Of a stretch of 64,000 nt of DNA, positions 1 through 11,598 are shown piece by piece. Each line of letters opens with the position of its first letter. The first letter of the stretch is position 1. Position numbers and translations under genes: made by a program. The notes beneath the pieces are model-generated. The model was not told where the DNA came from and made no database searches. It was given only the letters and a program-made list of their open reading frames with translations. The DNA is from Artemisia argyi (lineage: Eukaryota > Streptophyta > Magnoliopsida > Asterales > Asteraceae), in NCBI GenBank assembly GCA_030686995.1, contig CM060694.1, forward strand, positions 92,595,844-92,659,843, written 5' to 3'.

Positions 1-37
1 ATGACCCCTTAAAAGTGGTACACTTTTCGCCTCATCA
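1..37 (-). mobile_element. 5' terminus of a gypsy-like LTR running off the left edge
   Basis: Read on the minus strand this begins TGATGAGGCGAAAAGTG and continues with a pyrimidine/purine pattern shared with the LTR terminus at 43611 (same TGATGAGGCG start, then a GTCATT-like block). The copia pol sequence to its right stops exactly where this starts, so 37/38 is read as an insertion boundary. Only the first 37 bases are inside the window. The superfamily (gypsy-like) is inferred from sister copies, not from coding sequence. Confidence 0.6.
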
Positions 38-73
38 ATTTCCTATGATGTTGTCAATGGGGTGATCGGTTGT

Positions 74-1915
74 TCATTTTCTGAGATGTTCATGAGGTTG
101 AGGATAGTGGACTGATATAGCGTTGTTTGACTCTTCTAAGGATGATGCTTCATTGGAGGATTCAAGTGCAAAAACATTTTCAAATGGTTCATCCTCAGGT
201 GGAGCAAAAGGATTAACTTCCCATGAGTTTTCAGATGTCACTCCTTGGTGTTCAGAAGACGATTGTATATTTGATTCATTTTGAAAGTTGCTACATTCTG
301 GTGCATCCAGATCTAAGGAGATGGAGGTAGATGGACCATTTGTGTCATGAGGTGCATTTACCGCCATAATATTAGGTTCAGCAGCCGGCTGTCCTGATTC
401 ATGAGGTGGCTGTGACTCGAAGTACTCATCAAACATAGGGTCAAATAATGTCTTCAATTCTTCACAAGTGGGAGGAATATAGGGAGTGATCACATGGTTG
501 GAGTTCTGTACAAGTCCCGAACTTATTGGTCCATGAGATAAAAGATTATGTGAGGGTCCAGAACTGGTGTGTCCTGAAGCCGTATGCTCTGTCAGCTCAT
601 TAAACGTGACATGGATTGTTTCCATGATTTGTCGAGTTCTTTTGTTGTAGATTCGGTACCCCTTTTGATCTGGCTCATAGCCCACGAATACCCCAATATC
701 CGCCTTAGCTTTGAGCTTACCTAAGTATTCACTGTCATTAGTTGGATAGCACAGGGCTCAAAACACCCGAAGAAAGGAGAGATCGGGCTTTTTGAGATGC
801 ACCAGCTCATAAGGTGTTTTGTTGTGAAGAGGATGAATTAATGACCGATTTTGAGTATAACATGCAGTAGCAATGGCTTCAGCCCATAGAAACATTGGTG
901 TCTTAGAAAATATCATCATAGTGCGAGCAGCTTCAACTAATGTGCGATTCCGTCTTTCAACGACTCCATTTTGCTGAGGAGTTCGAGGGATACTCTTTTG
1001 ATGACTAATGCCGATACTTTCATAAAATTGAGTGAGTTGTTGGTTGACAAACTCAGTTCCATTGTCAGTGCGAATGATTCTTACGGTCTTGTTAAGCCTA
1101 ACTTGCAGCTGCTTGATGATTTTGATTATGATATCGGGAGTTTCATCCTTGGATCTTAAAAACTTCACCCATGTAAATCTTGAGTAATCATCCACAATAA
1201 CAAGAATATATCTTTTCCCATTGAAGCTTTGCACTCTCATGGGTCTGCAAAGATCCATGTGAAGGGTATGGAGCACTTTTGTGTTGGAGTTTATGGGTTT
1301 TGGTTTGTGAGTTTGCTTCTTGTTTTTACCCAATTGACATGATGAGCAAAGATGGTCTTTTTCATACTTCAATCTGGGCATCCCTCGAACAAGATCTTTG
1401 CGAGAAAGTTCATTAATGGTGCCGAAGTTCAAGTGGTTCAAACGACGGTGCCATAACCATCATTTGCTTTTTGAGGCCTTAGAGAGCAAGCAAATAGGAG
1501 AGGACCGCATCATGTCTTCGATAGAGATAGTATACAAATTAGTACCTTGACTTCCCATGAGAAGATCAACTCCATCCAATTCTCTAACAAAACATATGTG
1601 TTTTCTGAAGGCCACTTCGAGATCGGAATCACAAAATTGTCCAACAGAGAATAGATTGTGCCCAAGTCCTTCCACATAGTAAACTCTAGAGATCACGCTG
1701 TCACCGAACACATAATCACCATACCCCATGATGGCTCCAAAGTGGTCATTTCCGAATCTAACTGTCCCGATAAACTTTTTCACGAAATTTCTGAGCCGAG
1801 AGCGATCCCCAGTCATATGTTTTGAGCAGCCTGAGTCCAAATACCATAGGACGATTTGTACGACCTGCATTTGAAACCAGACAGATATGGATAACTGAAA
1901 AACATGGATCCCCAA
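74..1915 (-). pseudogene. copia protease-integrase region (broken pol)
   Basis: The protease active-site motif is at about 1830-1805 (LDSGCSKHMTGD). It is followed by a GAG-pre-integrase segment, the HHCC zinc-binding region (WHRRLNHLNF ... CSSCQLGK) and the integrase core. The core has all three catalytic acidic residues visible: Asp in HMDLC, Asp in RTDNGTEF, Glu in ERRNRTLVEAAR. The frame is continuous except for single TGA stops at 1460-1462, 758-760 and 74-76. A proline/serine-rich linker follows integrase, and the sequence ends at about 38 in the HPIDNIIGN-type stretch that normally precedes reverse transcriptase. One Gly of the usual DLCGPM motif is Arg. The stops and the truncation mean no working polyprotein. 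Confidence 0.85.
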
Positions 1916-4900
1916 GTGTAACTGGGATCCAATTGGTTAGCACAAGCATACTTAAGAGAGATAGGATCAGTATCTACAATGGCTTTCTCAGAAGAAACGA
2001 TACTTGTAGGTGCTACTGTCCTAGTTTCAAGGCATTGAGTCACTAAAGGGAGTTTTCTACCAGTTGCCTTCCATTTCTTATCCACTAATGACTTGGGATC
2101 GGGCAAATTAGTCAAAGGACACTAGTTTCCTAAAGTGAACTTTCTTCCAGTAGGTTTCCACTGATATCCTACATTGGTAAAAAAACCTTTCCTGTAGCTT
2201 TCCAAGTATGGTTTTCCAGTTTACGCGTATTAGCAAACTTAACTGAGGATTTGTAAGAAGATTTTAAAAATGACACAACACAATCATCATGATTACTAGA
2301 AATTAAACAACCATTACAAGTCTTACAAGTAGCATTAGAATTCGAATTAAATATAGTACGCTTAAAGCAAATACTACAATCAACACGATTCTTTTCACTC
2401 AAATCAATCTTATTGTTCCTAATGTGGTCTTCTACTTTCTTCCCTTGAGCACTCTTAGCTGGCGAAGTCCTATCATTCCCTGTATTGCCTTTAGGCATTG
2501 ACCCGCTAGCTTTAGTGTCATTGCTTACTCTTGTAGAATGGACGATGGGAACATTAGATTATTGTATAGTTGTTTGGTTTCTAGATGGTGACGTGCTATG
2601 ATCAGAACATGCCGAAGGTAGATCAAAGGTAACATGCTTTTTCAAATTCCTAGATGAGGATGTGCCCTTTCTATCACGCATGTTGGGAATCTTGGGACAT
2701 GTACCTATGGCATATTCTAACAGTTCTTGTGACCGTTTGGTGAGAAAGCAAATATCAGATAGGGCGTTATCAGATGGTCTCACCATTCTATCTTCATCAA
2801 TGGTCTCACGGGTCATGTCAATGCAATTCTTAAGATGTCTAAGGTAATCACTATGGACTAGCTCCTTGTTCTTAAGGGGAAGAGGAATAAAAACAGCCTC
2901 ACATGCATATTTTTTACATTCACAGACCATTGAATTGATATTGTCACTTCCAATGACCGGCATCTTTCCTTTCACCTTTGTCTTTAGATTCTCAATTTCA
3001 TTAAGCAAAGAGGTTATCTTTTCATTGGTTTTATCTGAGTGATCTTAATAGAATCATATAACTCTTTGTAATGTTGTTTTACTTTAGAATTTTAAGCTTG
3101 AAAACAATCATTTTCATGTCTAAGTATGCTGATTATGTTTTGAAGTTGAAAATTTTGAGAATCTGCGGACATTGGTTTATGGATGTCGATCACAACATTC
3201 ATGGGAGATTTCAATTGGGCAATTTGAGCCCTCAATAACCGGATCGTGTTCGTGTCAGTTTGAATTTTTTCAACCCTTTTTGCTAATTCAAAATATGCAT
3301 CAAATTCCGGAACATCAGAAGATGTCTTGGCCTTTTATATTTTTATTTTTTCTTCTAAATGTTGATATTTTAATTGTAAGTTAAGATTATCAACTTCTAG
3401 TTTAGAAAAGTGCTTGACCATGTTGTCATGATCATCATTTTGAATTTTTTTCATGCAATTTCAAATTCTCCCCCTCAAGCTCAACAACACGATTTTGAAG
3501 GTTATTCAAAGCAATAGACATTTCATGAAACTGACAAGCATTTAATGAAGAATTTGTAGCAATATAGAACACATCTTGTGTAATACATTTAGCAATCAAA
3601 TTGTCATTCATGATGAGAATATTTTTCCTGGCTATTTCACTATGCTGAAGATCTATTGCAATTTGTTTACTCTTATTTTCCTCATTTTTAAACACCTCTT
3701 TCATTTCTTTTATCTCAACATCAAGGGATTGTCATAAACCCTCAAAGTGTTCTTTGATTAGTTTAAAAAATGGGATGACTTCAGTAAAGTAACACTCTTT
3801 AGTAAGCTCAAATCCCCGTTCACCCTCAGTGATTCCTGTTGGTGTGATTCTCTTTTTGCATGTTTTATCAAAATCAGTGAACATTTGACAAAGGACATAT
3901 ATGCTAATAAGAGTTTTACATTGCGTGGGAAGTGACAACTGAACTAAGTGCATTGGTGTATTGGGGGGATACACCGTTGGGGCAGCTAACTTTTGAGGTG
4001 TCTTGGCCTTAATTTCCTCAGCTTTCATTTTCTCAACATCTAATGGCCAAAATACCTATTCTGGTGTTAACTTAGTTTGAGGTGCAAACACAGTCACTCG
4101 GTTTTGTTCATAATAATCATGGGGCTTAACAATTACACGGTGTTTAATGCACTTAGGATCCTTCATTTTATTATCAAATCTTTCTCTATTGGCAGACTCT
4201 CATGAGGCTTAACAATGACACGGTGTTTAATGCACTTAGGATCCTTCATTTTATTATCAAATCTTTCTCTATTGGCAGACTCAAGATCATCTAATTCTTT
4301 ATCAGCCCAACTATTTGGAGGGTCATGATTGGGTGTAAGCATAACCTTAGCATCATATAGGGCAGGTTGAGAGGCTCTAACGCTCTTAAGGAAGTTAGTT
4401 TTAGGCAACCCTAAGTCCTTATCACTATGCTTATCCCGTAGTTTAGTGTGTTTTTCAATCATTTGAGTTGTTTGACTGGTTTGGCCTTGGATGTACAACT
4501 TGTTTTCAAGTTTGTTTTTCAACTGCTTAAGGTTGGAAATTTCATTTAACAGTTTAGTTTCCTTTTCCTGAAATTCACTTTTTAGAACATTTAAACTATC
4601 CTGAATTTCCAGTTTTTCCTTAACAGCATGATCAAGTTGATTTTGAACAGATTTTATCTCTTGCTTAAAGGCCTCTACCTTTAAGTTTTGTTCAGTTATG
4701 TATGCTTGCATCTGCCAATCCATTTTTTGTTCACGTTCGGTTAGCTCAAATTTTGCACGTTGTTCATAACACCTAACTTGATCCTTAAGAATATTAATCC
4801 TAGTGGTCAGAGTGTCATCGGGTGCAACAGCAGTATGTTCATCAAGTTCACACACATAGTCATCAACAATAGATATATCACTAGAAACAATAGAGTCGAC

Positions 4901-5290
4901 GTTGTGCTTTACATATTGTTCATATGGGACGAAATTGCTATTTCCCATATTAGCAATATCTAATTCAACAACGTTTGTTTGTTGTTCTTCGTTATATATC
5001 TTTTGTTCATGAATTACATCATTATCACATATAACAGAAGACATTCCACAAGATACGTCAGAATCACTGTTATGATCCGAATGTTGTTCATTTGGAAAAA
5101 CATTAATGTTTTCCAGTTGAGTCACATTTGGTCATCAACATTATTTTGTCGTATATTGTTGAAGGTATTTTGTTCATGATTAACATCACATTCATCATAT
5201 AACTTCAGTACCTTATATATGATGGATGATTTGGAGGGACCAGAAAGTTGTGATGGTGAGGCAACAGATGATAAATTAGCCATGAAGATT
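1916..5290 (-). pseudogene. copia gag-protease linker with long coiled coil, fragmented
   Basis: Between the gag knuckle and the protease lies about 3.3 kb of minus-strand coding remnant split into pieces at about 5125-4163, 4028-3732, 3704-3435, 3008-2559, 2498-2169 and 2115-1813. The 5125-4163 piece (320 codons) has heptad-like Leu/Lys/Glu/Gln repeats around 4700-4480, indicating a coiled coil. The 2498-2169 piece keeps Cys pairs (CKTCNGC, CSICF). The inner copia at 28582-30063 has the equivalent segment as one open 493-codon frame, so this extra coiled-coil module is a family trait. An 83-bp tandem duplication at 4118-4283 breaks the frame. The function of the module is unknown; a particle-assembly role is a guess. 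Confidence 0.7.
4118..4283. repeat. 83-bp tandem duplication inside copia coding sequence
   Basis: Units 4118-4200 and 4201-4283 are nearly identical (both contain CACGGTGTTTAATGCACTTA). 83 is not a multiple of three, so the duplication throws the minus-strand reading frame and ends the 320-codon piece at 4163. Confidence 0.9.
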
Positions 5291-5292
5291 GT

Positions 5293-6644
5293 CTAAGTAG
5301 TGGGTTCATCATCAACGTCTGAGTCAAAAGCATCACAATCTTCAGCTTGGAAGATGTTTGGATCATTAAGAGCTAAGTCCTGAACAGGTTGCTCATCCAC
5401 ATCATCATCAAACGTATTTCCATCATCCCCAGCAATAAACGCCAATTCTTCCTCATTTAGAATAACTCCATTCTCTTGGGCGTTCTGAGGACGCTTTGGC
5501 TGAGTGCAGTTCCTGGCGATGTGACCTAAACCGCCACAGTTATAACATTTTGGTTGCCTTCCTTGTCCCTGATTCAAATTTCCAACCCTGTTCTGCAAGT
5601 TACCCCGTGGAGCATTCCTCTTATTCACATTTTGTCTGCCCTGAACATTCTGCACCATCACTCTTCCATCTTCCACTACAGCCTAATTAAAGCTCTGAGT
5701 TGATTGTTGGTTGGTGGAAGAGCAGCTCTGAAGTGTTGAACGAGTAGAGACACTTGGTTGGAAAGATTGTCAATCATCTTGTTAGTATGAGAATACCCTA
5801 AGTCAAGATGGGTATTCATGGCAGCAGGTGACTGTAGAGATGAGTGATCCACTGAAGACCCAGGTTGAGTACTTGGCAACATACTAGTCATTAATGCAAG
5901 TGAGTCATTGGTAGCAGTTGGATTGAGCTTCTCTCTTAATTGTCGATCAAAAGCTGCATGCTTCTCATGTTGTTGTAAGTATGCAAACAACTGTTCATAG
6001 TTTGTATTTCTCAATCCTTTGTTGAGCTTTACTGTAGTCACGAACCGATCCCACTCAGGTGACATGTTGTTAACAAACTTAGAATTGTGTTGGATGTTTG
6101 GCATTGTCATTCGGATCATTCTCATGTCATTAACCAACTTGTGAAATCTAACATAGTAGTCGGTAATGTTTTCACCAGGATTCATTTTGAAATGTTCAAA
6201 CTCATCATACAGCTGAGACTCATGGTCTTCTTTGGTCAACTTTGATCCAGACAGAAGTTTTTTGACATTGTCCCAAACAGCTTTAGCATCGGTATTGAAG
6301 TTGATTAGCTTGTACACATCTTTGGGTAACCCTTGTATCACAATGTTAGAGGCTCGAATATCTACATCATAACACTTCTTTTCTGCATCACTGAGGTCAT
6401 TGTAAGTACGTGGTCTGTCCATTCCATGGGTGACAGATCCATCCTCTGCTGTGGAGATAATATCTCTGGTAGTATCCATCTGCATAGGACCTTCATCAAT
6501 TGATCACAGAATGTTCTCACCATTTTCTTTACCCAAGCAATACAATCTGATTCTTTGTGCCCACGATTCATAATCAGTCCTATCTAGCATAGGAGGTCGG
6601 GTATCGGACCCAGCAGCTTGAATGTCATCCGAAATAGTTGCCAT
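5293..6644 (-). pseudogene. copia gag with CCHC zinc knuckle (broken)
   Basis: The start is taken at the ATG at 6644-6642, which opens an N-terminal block (MATISDDIQAAGSDTRPPML) followed by the Trp-containing motif usual in plant copia gag. A TGA at about 6515 interrupts residue ~44, and the frame then runs from 6485 to 5676 through the retrotransposon gag core. A frameshift near 5676 leads to 5676-5293, which holds the basic RNA-binding segment and a perfect CCHC knuckle (CYNCGGLGHIARNC, about 5560-5520). It ends in an acidic tail. Gag normally forms the virus-like particle and packages RNA; this copy cannot make a full-length protein. Confidence 0.85.
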
Positions 6645-7695
6645 CTCAAAGTCTTCAAACGGGATTTTACAACTTTTGTGACTTAAACCGAGAAATGATT
6701 CTTTCTAGGGATTTTACTAAAGTCAACAAAAGAAACCGGAAGATATACTCAGCAAGTTAAACTAAGAGAGAGATACCGGATGAGTCACAGTTTGCACCAA
6801 GTGTCTAGTTGTGACAAGTCAAGTTACAATATATCCAATTGAGATTAGTCAAGTCGTAAGAATTACCTCACAACGTCAGATCACAATCAGATTAATCGAA
6901 ACGACTTAAGTTACAACAATTCACGAATTGTAAAATGATTAACTTATCACACGAATCTCACCACTTAGTTAATTGCCAACAAAGTAGAGATACTCGCTAA
7001 AAAGTAAGCAAACCGCTAAGTAAAAGTAACCACTATTCTGAGATTAACACAGAGGTGAGTTAAACGCAAGACCAGGTAAGGTAGCCGCAAAGAGGAGCAA
7101 ACCGCTAAAAGAAGCAAACCGCATGATGAATTAAACGCTAGGTGAGTTAAACGCTAGGTGAGTTTAACGCTGGGTGAGTTAAACGCTAGGAGCAAACCGC
7201 AATAAGGAGTAAATCGCAGGATGAGTTAAACACTAGTGAGGTAAACGCAGAAAACGCAAACCACAGGAGCAAACCACAAACAACAAACCGCTAACCCAAA
7301 ACTGTAACACAAACCGCAAGATTTAACCGCAAACCACTAACGTCCAAAACAGTCACTGTCTTGCATTTTGTCCTTATACCCAATAAAGTAACCGCTACCA
7401 AGCAAACCTCTAGAAACCTTAGCAAACCGCAATTAAGAAACGAGGCAGAATAGCAAACCGCAACCAAGCATATAACTCAAACCCAATCACAACTTCAAAC
7501 TAACGTTACATATAGCATACCCAACTGAAAAACAATGTAGTACTAACACAAATGATCACAAAAGTACACCCATGACATATCAAATAACACTAGAAAGATC
7601 AAACCAAGATATTTTCCAGAAAACTCTTCTAACTCACAAAAACTACACAAAACCACACCAAATTCGATTCTACAAGGCCCTAAGATGAAACCTTA
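6645..7695 (-). repeat. copia untranslated leader with short degenerate tandem repeats
   Basis: This 1.05-kb stretch lies between the primer binding site and gag and holds no gene. From about 6990 to 7460 it is built of interspersed short motifs: GAGTTAAACGCTAGGT-like units (several around 7129-7195) and GCAAACCGC-like units (more than ten). No classical open frame is visible. The position corresponds to the 5' leader where RNA packaging and dimerisation signals normally lie. Confidence 0.7.
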
Positions 7696-7708
7696 GCTCT
7701 TGATACCA
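7696..7708 (-). other. primer binding site for initiator Met-tRNA (copia)
   Basis: The minus strand reads TGGTATCAAGAGC two bases downstream of the LTR end. This is the plant initiator-Met PBS core TGGTATCAGAGC with one extra A. It fixes the orientation of the element and the inner boundary of the LTR. Confidence 0.85.
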
Positions 7709-7710
7709 AT

Positions 7711-8069
7711 TGTAGGATAAACATTAAATCACAAACATATAATCCATGGTGGAAGTATGGCGTTAGAGTAGAAGAGAAAGAAAGAAAAAGTGGGAACCTT
7801 GAGAGGATGAGAGAAAACTAGAAAGATTAGATTGATACTATGAGAAGGTCCAACCCTCTCCCTTGGTGGGAGAGGGGTATTTATACAACAAATAAAAACG
7901 CCCACACCCGGGCTGTGGATCAGGCATACAGTGGGTAAAGACCCGTCCTTCTTCCACGGTGTTACTTAAACTAAAACTAACTAAATAATAAACTAACTAC
8001 GAGCTATCTTAATGCTATTACAATATTTAGGTGACCAAGTCTTTTATAGGAATATTTGTATTCCTAACA
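7711..8069 (-). mobile_element. 5' LTR of the minus-strand copia (359 bp)
   Basis: The LTR starts TGTTAGGAATA at 8069 and ends TATCCTACA at 7711, the TG...CA type with short imperfect terminal inverted repeats. A TATA box (TATAAATA on the minus strand, 7878-7885) lies about 185 bases into the LTR and marks the promoter. The adjacent PBS at 7696-7708 confirms the inner end. The start TGTTAGGAATA is shared with the LTR at 41248, so both belong to one family. Confidence 0.85.
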
Positions 8070-8703
8070 AATCCCATCCATTGGTGAGCCACCGAATCAT
8101 CTCAGCCTTCTATTGCATTTTGGCGCCAAAAAGAAGGTGTGGATTGCCAGCGTGGAGGTAAAAGATCTCATGAAGATTTTGAGGGAGCAACGAGGTGGCT
8201 GGAGTAGCTGTTGGGGGAGCGTGGAGGGGACAAAAACTTGGGAGGATGTGGGATTTACCTGGTTGGTTTTGTTGCGAAAGAGGGAAAGGGAAAACGGGAT
8301 AGGGGATTTATTAATAAAGTGGTATGGATTGGGCTTGGGTTTATGTATTAGGCCAGGGTATGGTGTTTATGGGTTTAGTTTTAGATTTAGATAGGTTTAT
8401 GTTTAATATTGGATTTGATGTGTTATGGGCTGACTTGGCCCAGAAATATGGGTCGGTTTTGCTTTTCCAATTTCGTTCCAAAACTATATCCCGGGATTGA
8501 TTTTGACTCTTTCTTTGATAATCCAAAATGCACAGTTGATGTCGAGTCGATCCAAAAATGCTCGTTTTCGGTCCATTTTCAATCTTTTGTACCTAAAACA
8601 CATAAAAACACGAACCAAGGATATCTGCAGTATAATTTTGTATTTATGGCCATTTTTATGTATCAAAATGGGCATAAAATGATGAGTATTTACACACTCA
8701 TCA
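8070..8703 (-). mobile_element. gypsy-like LTR fragment, 5' end at 8703, cut by copia insertion
   Basis: On the minus strand this begins TGATGAGTGTGTAAATACTC. Its first 24 bases form a hairpin (TGATGAGT ... ACTCATCA, 8-bp arms). It continues for 634 bp and is cut at 8069/8070 by the copia LTR. No coding domain is inside the window, so the superfamily is inferred from the terminus and from similarity to plant gypsy LTR starts. A small frame on the plus strand (8113-8394) has no recognisable domain and is not called. Confidence 0.55.
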
Positions 8704-9394
8704 TATTCCTTTTTATTGGTCGTAGGGAGGTGCTGAATGCCCTAACTCTATGAATGTAAGTCTCCCCTAAGAAAGCTTAAATCTATTAAGTCTCCTAGGA
8801 TCTACAAGCCTCAATTCACGCAATAAATACAACGAGAAAAACCACTAGTGCATTCTAGGGTTGCGTTTTATAAGGTGGACAAGTTATAAGAGTTAAGCAG
8901 GTTTTCTTATTCTAACCCGAGGCAATCAATTAACAAGAGATGACAATTAATAATCAATAACTAGGTTTCATTAGATCAAAGCAAACACTAACTAATTATC
9001 CTAGCATGTTAAAGTGAAGAAAAGACAAACAAATAATCAAACAACATATAGACATATTGAATGATTAAAGGAATAACTTATCTTCAATGAAACATGAGTT
9101 TTGATAGCTACAAAATACATACAAAAACTAAGAAAATCGTCTAGGTTATGCCTCTCCAGTTGCAAGTGACGGCGTCACATTATGATTTGTGACACCGTTT
9201 GGAATCCTTTTCCAGACTTAGTCGTTTTCTTCATTTTCTTGTCCAAACAAGCCATAAATGTGCCAGTTTTCATCTTTCTCGTCACAAGTACCTAAAATAC
9301 AAAAAAGAAACGATTTAGGGCAATATTTGATCAAATACATACAACTTTAGGGCTTGAATGATCCCTTAAAAAGGTACCAAATAAATCATTATCA
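8704..9394 (-). mobile_element. gypsy-like LTR fragment, 5' end at 9394
   Basis: On the minus strand it begins TGATAATGATTTATTTGG. Over about 690 bp it aligns with the LTR pieces at 41577-42616 (plus) and 42641-43611 (minus). Shared blocks include TTTGATCAAATATTGCC, GTGACGCCGTCAC, ATTCAATATGTCTATATG, ACTTTAACATGCTAGG and a GAGTTAGGG block. Judged against the 41577 copy it should continue several hundred bp further but is cut at 8704 by the LTR to its left. It sits in the leader of the plus-strand copia to its right. Confidence 0.65.
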
Positions 9395-9844
9395 GTAGCG
9401 ATCGGTCGATGAGAGGTTTTATGGTTTTAAAACCCATGTGAATAAAAAAGAGGAAAAGTGACAAAAGATTGGATCTAGTTTTTATTTTCTATCCACGTGA
9501 TTACTACAAAGGTGATAAAGGATTTATTTTATTTTGTCAAATACAACGGGTTGTTGGTTTAGTTTTAAAACCACTTTTTGATTTGTCGTTATTAGGTTTC
9601 TATTAACGACAAAAGATATTGTCGTGAAATCTTTTTGTGGTGCAAACTTGAATTGATCAACTTGGGTCTTTAGTTATTGATTTGGTTGTTTGTTTGAAAT
9701 CAAGGGTTTAGAGTTATTCTAATTAATTTAATTTGTAAGAAGGATTTGTAGCAACAAGGGGAATATTGCACACGACTTGTAAGACTTGTCGATAAAGTTG
9801 GTTAAGAAACAACTTGACAAGGTATTTAGCAAGGTATAAGAAGA

Positions 9845-10926
9845 ATGTCTAGTTCTTTAACTAGGTTTGACATCGAGAAATTCGGTGGGAAGATTGACTT
9901 CGGGTTATGGCAAATAAAGATGCGTGCTTTAACGTTACAGCAGGGATGTGATCTTGCATTAGAGACATTACCCGCGGACATAGAAGCAGGTGAAAAGGCT
10001 ACTTTGATGAAGAAGGCATACAATACCTTGATTCTATGCTTGGGAGACCGGGTTTTACGGGAAGTTACCAAGGAAACAACTGTTATAGGAATTTGGATGA
10101 AGTTGACTATGACTAAATCCTTAGCAAATAGATTGTATCTCAAGAAGAAGCTGTACACGTACTATATGAGTCCAGGTACGAAAGTGGGTCATTATATAGA
10201 TGAGTTCAATAAGTTGATAGTTGATTTGGCGATTATTGATATCGAGATTTAGGATCAGGATCAGGAACTTATGTTAGTTATGTTGTTGCCATCGTCTTAT
10301 CAAAACTTTGTGGAAACATTGTTGTATGGGAGGGAATCCTTGACAATGGAGGATGTTTTGGCGACTTTAATTTCAAGGGAGTTGAAGAAACAAACTGAAG
10401 GCACAAAGGAAGAAACTGGTGACGGGTTTTATGTAAGGGGAGGGTCAGATCATTCAAGGAAAGCTCATTCTGGTGGAAGTTCGTGGTTCAAGTCAAGGGG
10501 TGGAACTGGTAAACTCAAGTTCTTCATATGTCATGCAGAGGGTAATCTGAAGGGAGACTGTCCAATGAAGAAGTCAAGTGGGTTCGTCAAGAAGGGTAAG
10601 CATGATCAGGATTTTGATTCTTCTTATGACGATGGTAGCACCTACTTTGGAGAAGTCTTGGTGGTAGCCGAGAATGATGAGATGACTGAATTGGTAATGG
10701 ATTCAGGTGGGTCTTATCATATGACACCTAGGAGGATTTCTTGTATGACTTCAAGGATATTGATGGTGGTTCGGTTCAATTAGGTGATAACAGGGCATGC
10801 ACTATCAATGGGACAGAGAAAGTGAAGATGCAGTTGCATGATGGATCAAGTTTTATACTGGAAGATGTCAGGTATGTTCTAGGGTTAAGAAGAAGTTTGA
10901 TTTCATTGTGTACTCTAGAAAAATAG
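9845..10926 (+). pseudogene. copia gag and N-terminal protease (broken)
   Basis: The ATG at 9845 opens a typical copia gag (FDIEKFGGKIDFGLWQIKMR near the start, later LYLKKKLYTYYMSPGTK). A TAG at 10250-10252 interrupts it and it resumes through YGRESLTMEDVLATL. The zinc knuckle at about 10530-10560 is damaged: the first Cys is Phe and the His is Asn (FFICHAEGNLKGDC). The protease motif follows at about 10696 (MDSGGSYHMTP), and a frameshift there moves the remainder to the 10741-10926 frame (VQLGDNRACTINGTEKVKM), which ends with TAG. The frame is otherwise close to Tork/Tnt1-type gag as I know it; lineage assignment is inference. Confidence 0.8.
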
Positions 10927-11598
10927 GGTTATATTGTGAAGATGCAGTTGGGTAGAATCAAGGTGATCAAAGGTTATCGGGTTATGATGACTGGAATCAA
11001 GGGAAAGAACTGTGTATACTTTTGAAGTATAAGTGATTACTTTTGGTCAAGCATGGAGGTTCAAAACTAGTTGGATTCAAACAACTTTGTGATAAACAAG
11101 TTGGGGTCAAACAACTTGGTCATAAACAAGTTGGGTTCAAACAAATTGGTTATGGTATTATAGCAGAAGTCCATGGAGTACAGGTTGCTAAACGTGTTTG
11201 GTTTGAGGTGGAACTGTAGAGAGCTTAGGAAAATCGTGAACCAAAGGTTGTTCATGATAGTAATGATGATGTTGTGGTTGCTTAAAGAAAGTTGGAGTAC
11301 AAGCAACTTGAAGAAAATACAAACATAGGTTGCTTGGTAAAGGAGCAGGAAAAAGTACACATTGGTATGAAGGTGGGGGCAGACATTATGGTAACCAGAG
11401 TACGTGGTCAAGAGGGTGTAGAGGGTAATGATGCTGAAAAGAAGAAAGTGAAGGAGTCTAAGAAAGCTAAACTTGGGAATTTACTAAAGTACAAGGCGTG
11501 GTTTACAAGGTGGTCCCCGTTTCGAGGTTCCAGCATTGGATAAAGATGCTGAGTATCATTAATGCCTAAGTATTACTCCTAAGGTGGAAATTTTTATG
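10927..11598 (+). pseudogene. copia pol remnant and tail with 30-bp tandem repeats
   Basis: After the protease break a short GAG-pre-integrase-like stretch ends in a stop at about 11024. From about 11070 to 11155 there are nearly three copies of a 30-bp unit (AACAAGTTGGGTTCAAACAA type), encoding a repeated KQ-VG-KQLG peptide pattern. A decayed frame 11292-11543 then encodes a Lys/Glu-rich tail (EKKKVKESKKAKLG). In this copia group such a tail lies just before the 3' LTR. Integrase, RT and RNase H are missing between these parts. Confidence 0.65.

Larger units (their letters stand above)
38..8069 (-). mobile_element. Ty1/copia retrotransposon, 5' LTR to integrase, 3' part outside window
   Basis: Minus-strand order from the right is: LTR (7711-8069), initiator-Met primer binding site, repeat-rich leader, gag with a CCHC knuckle, long coiled-coil segment, protease, integrase. 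Reverse transcriptase, RNase H and the 3' LTR are missing because the sequence is interrupted at 38 by another LTR terminus. The gag-PR-INT order identifies Ty1/copia. The same family supplies the inner element at 28210-41576. Several in-frame stops and frameshifts make it non-autonomous. The base block 8070-8074 (AATCC) is the expected right-hand target-site duplication. Confidence 0.85.

Noticed and set aside
8113..8394. 93-codon plus-strand frame in the gypsy LTR fragment
   Set aside because: Antisense to the LTR, no domain, ends near repeats; most likely chance.
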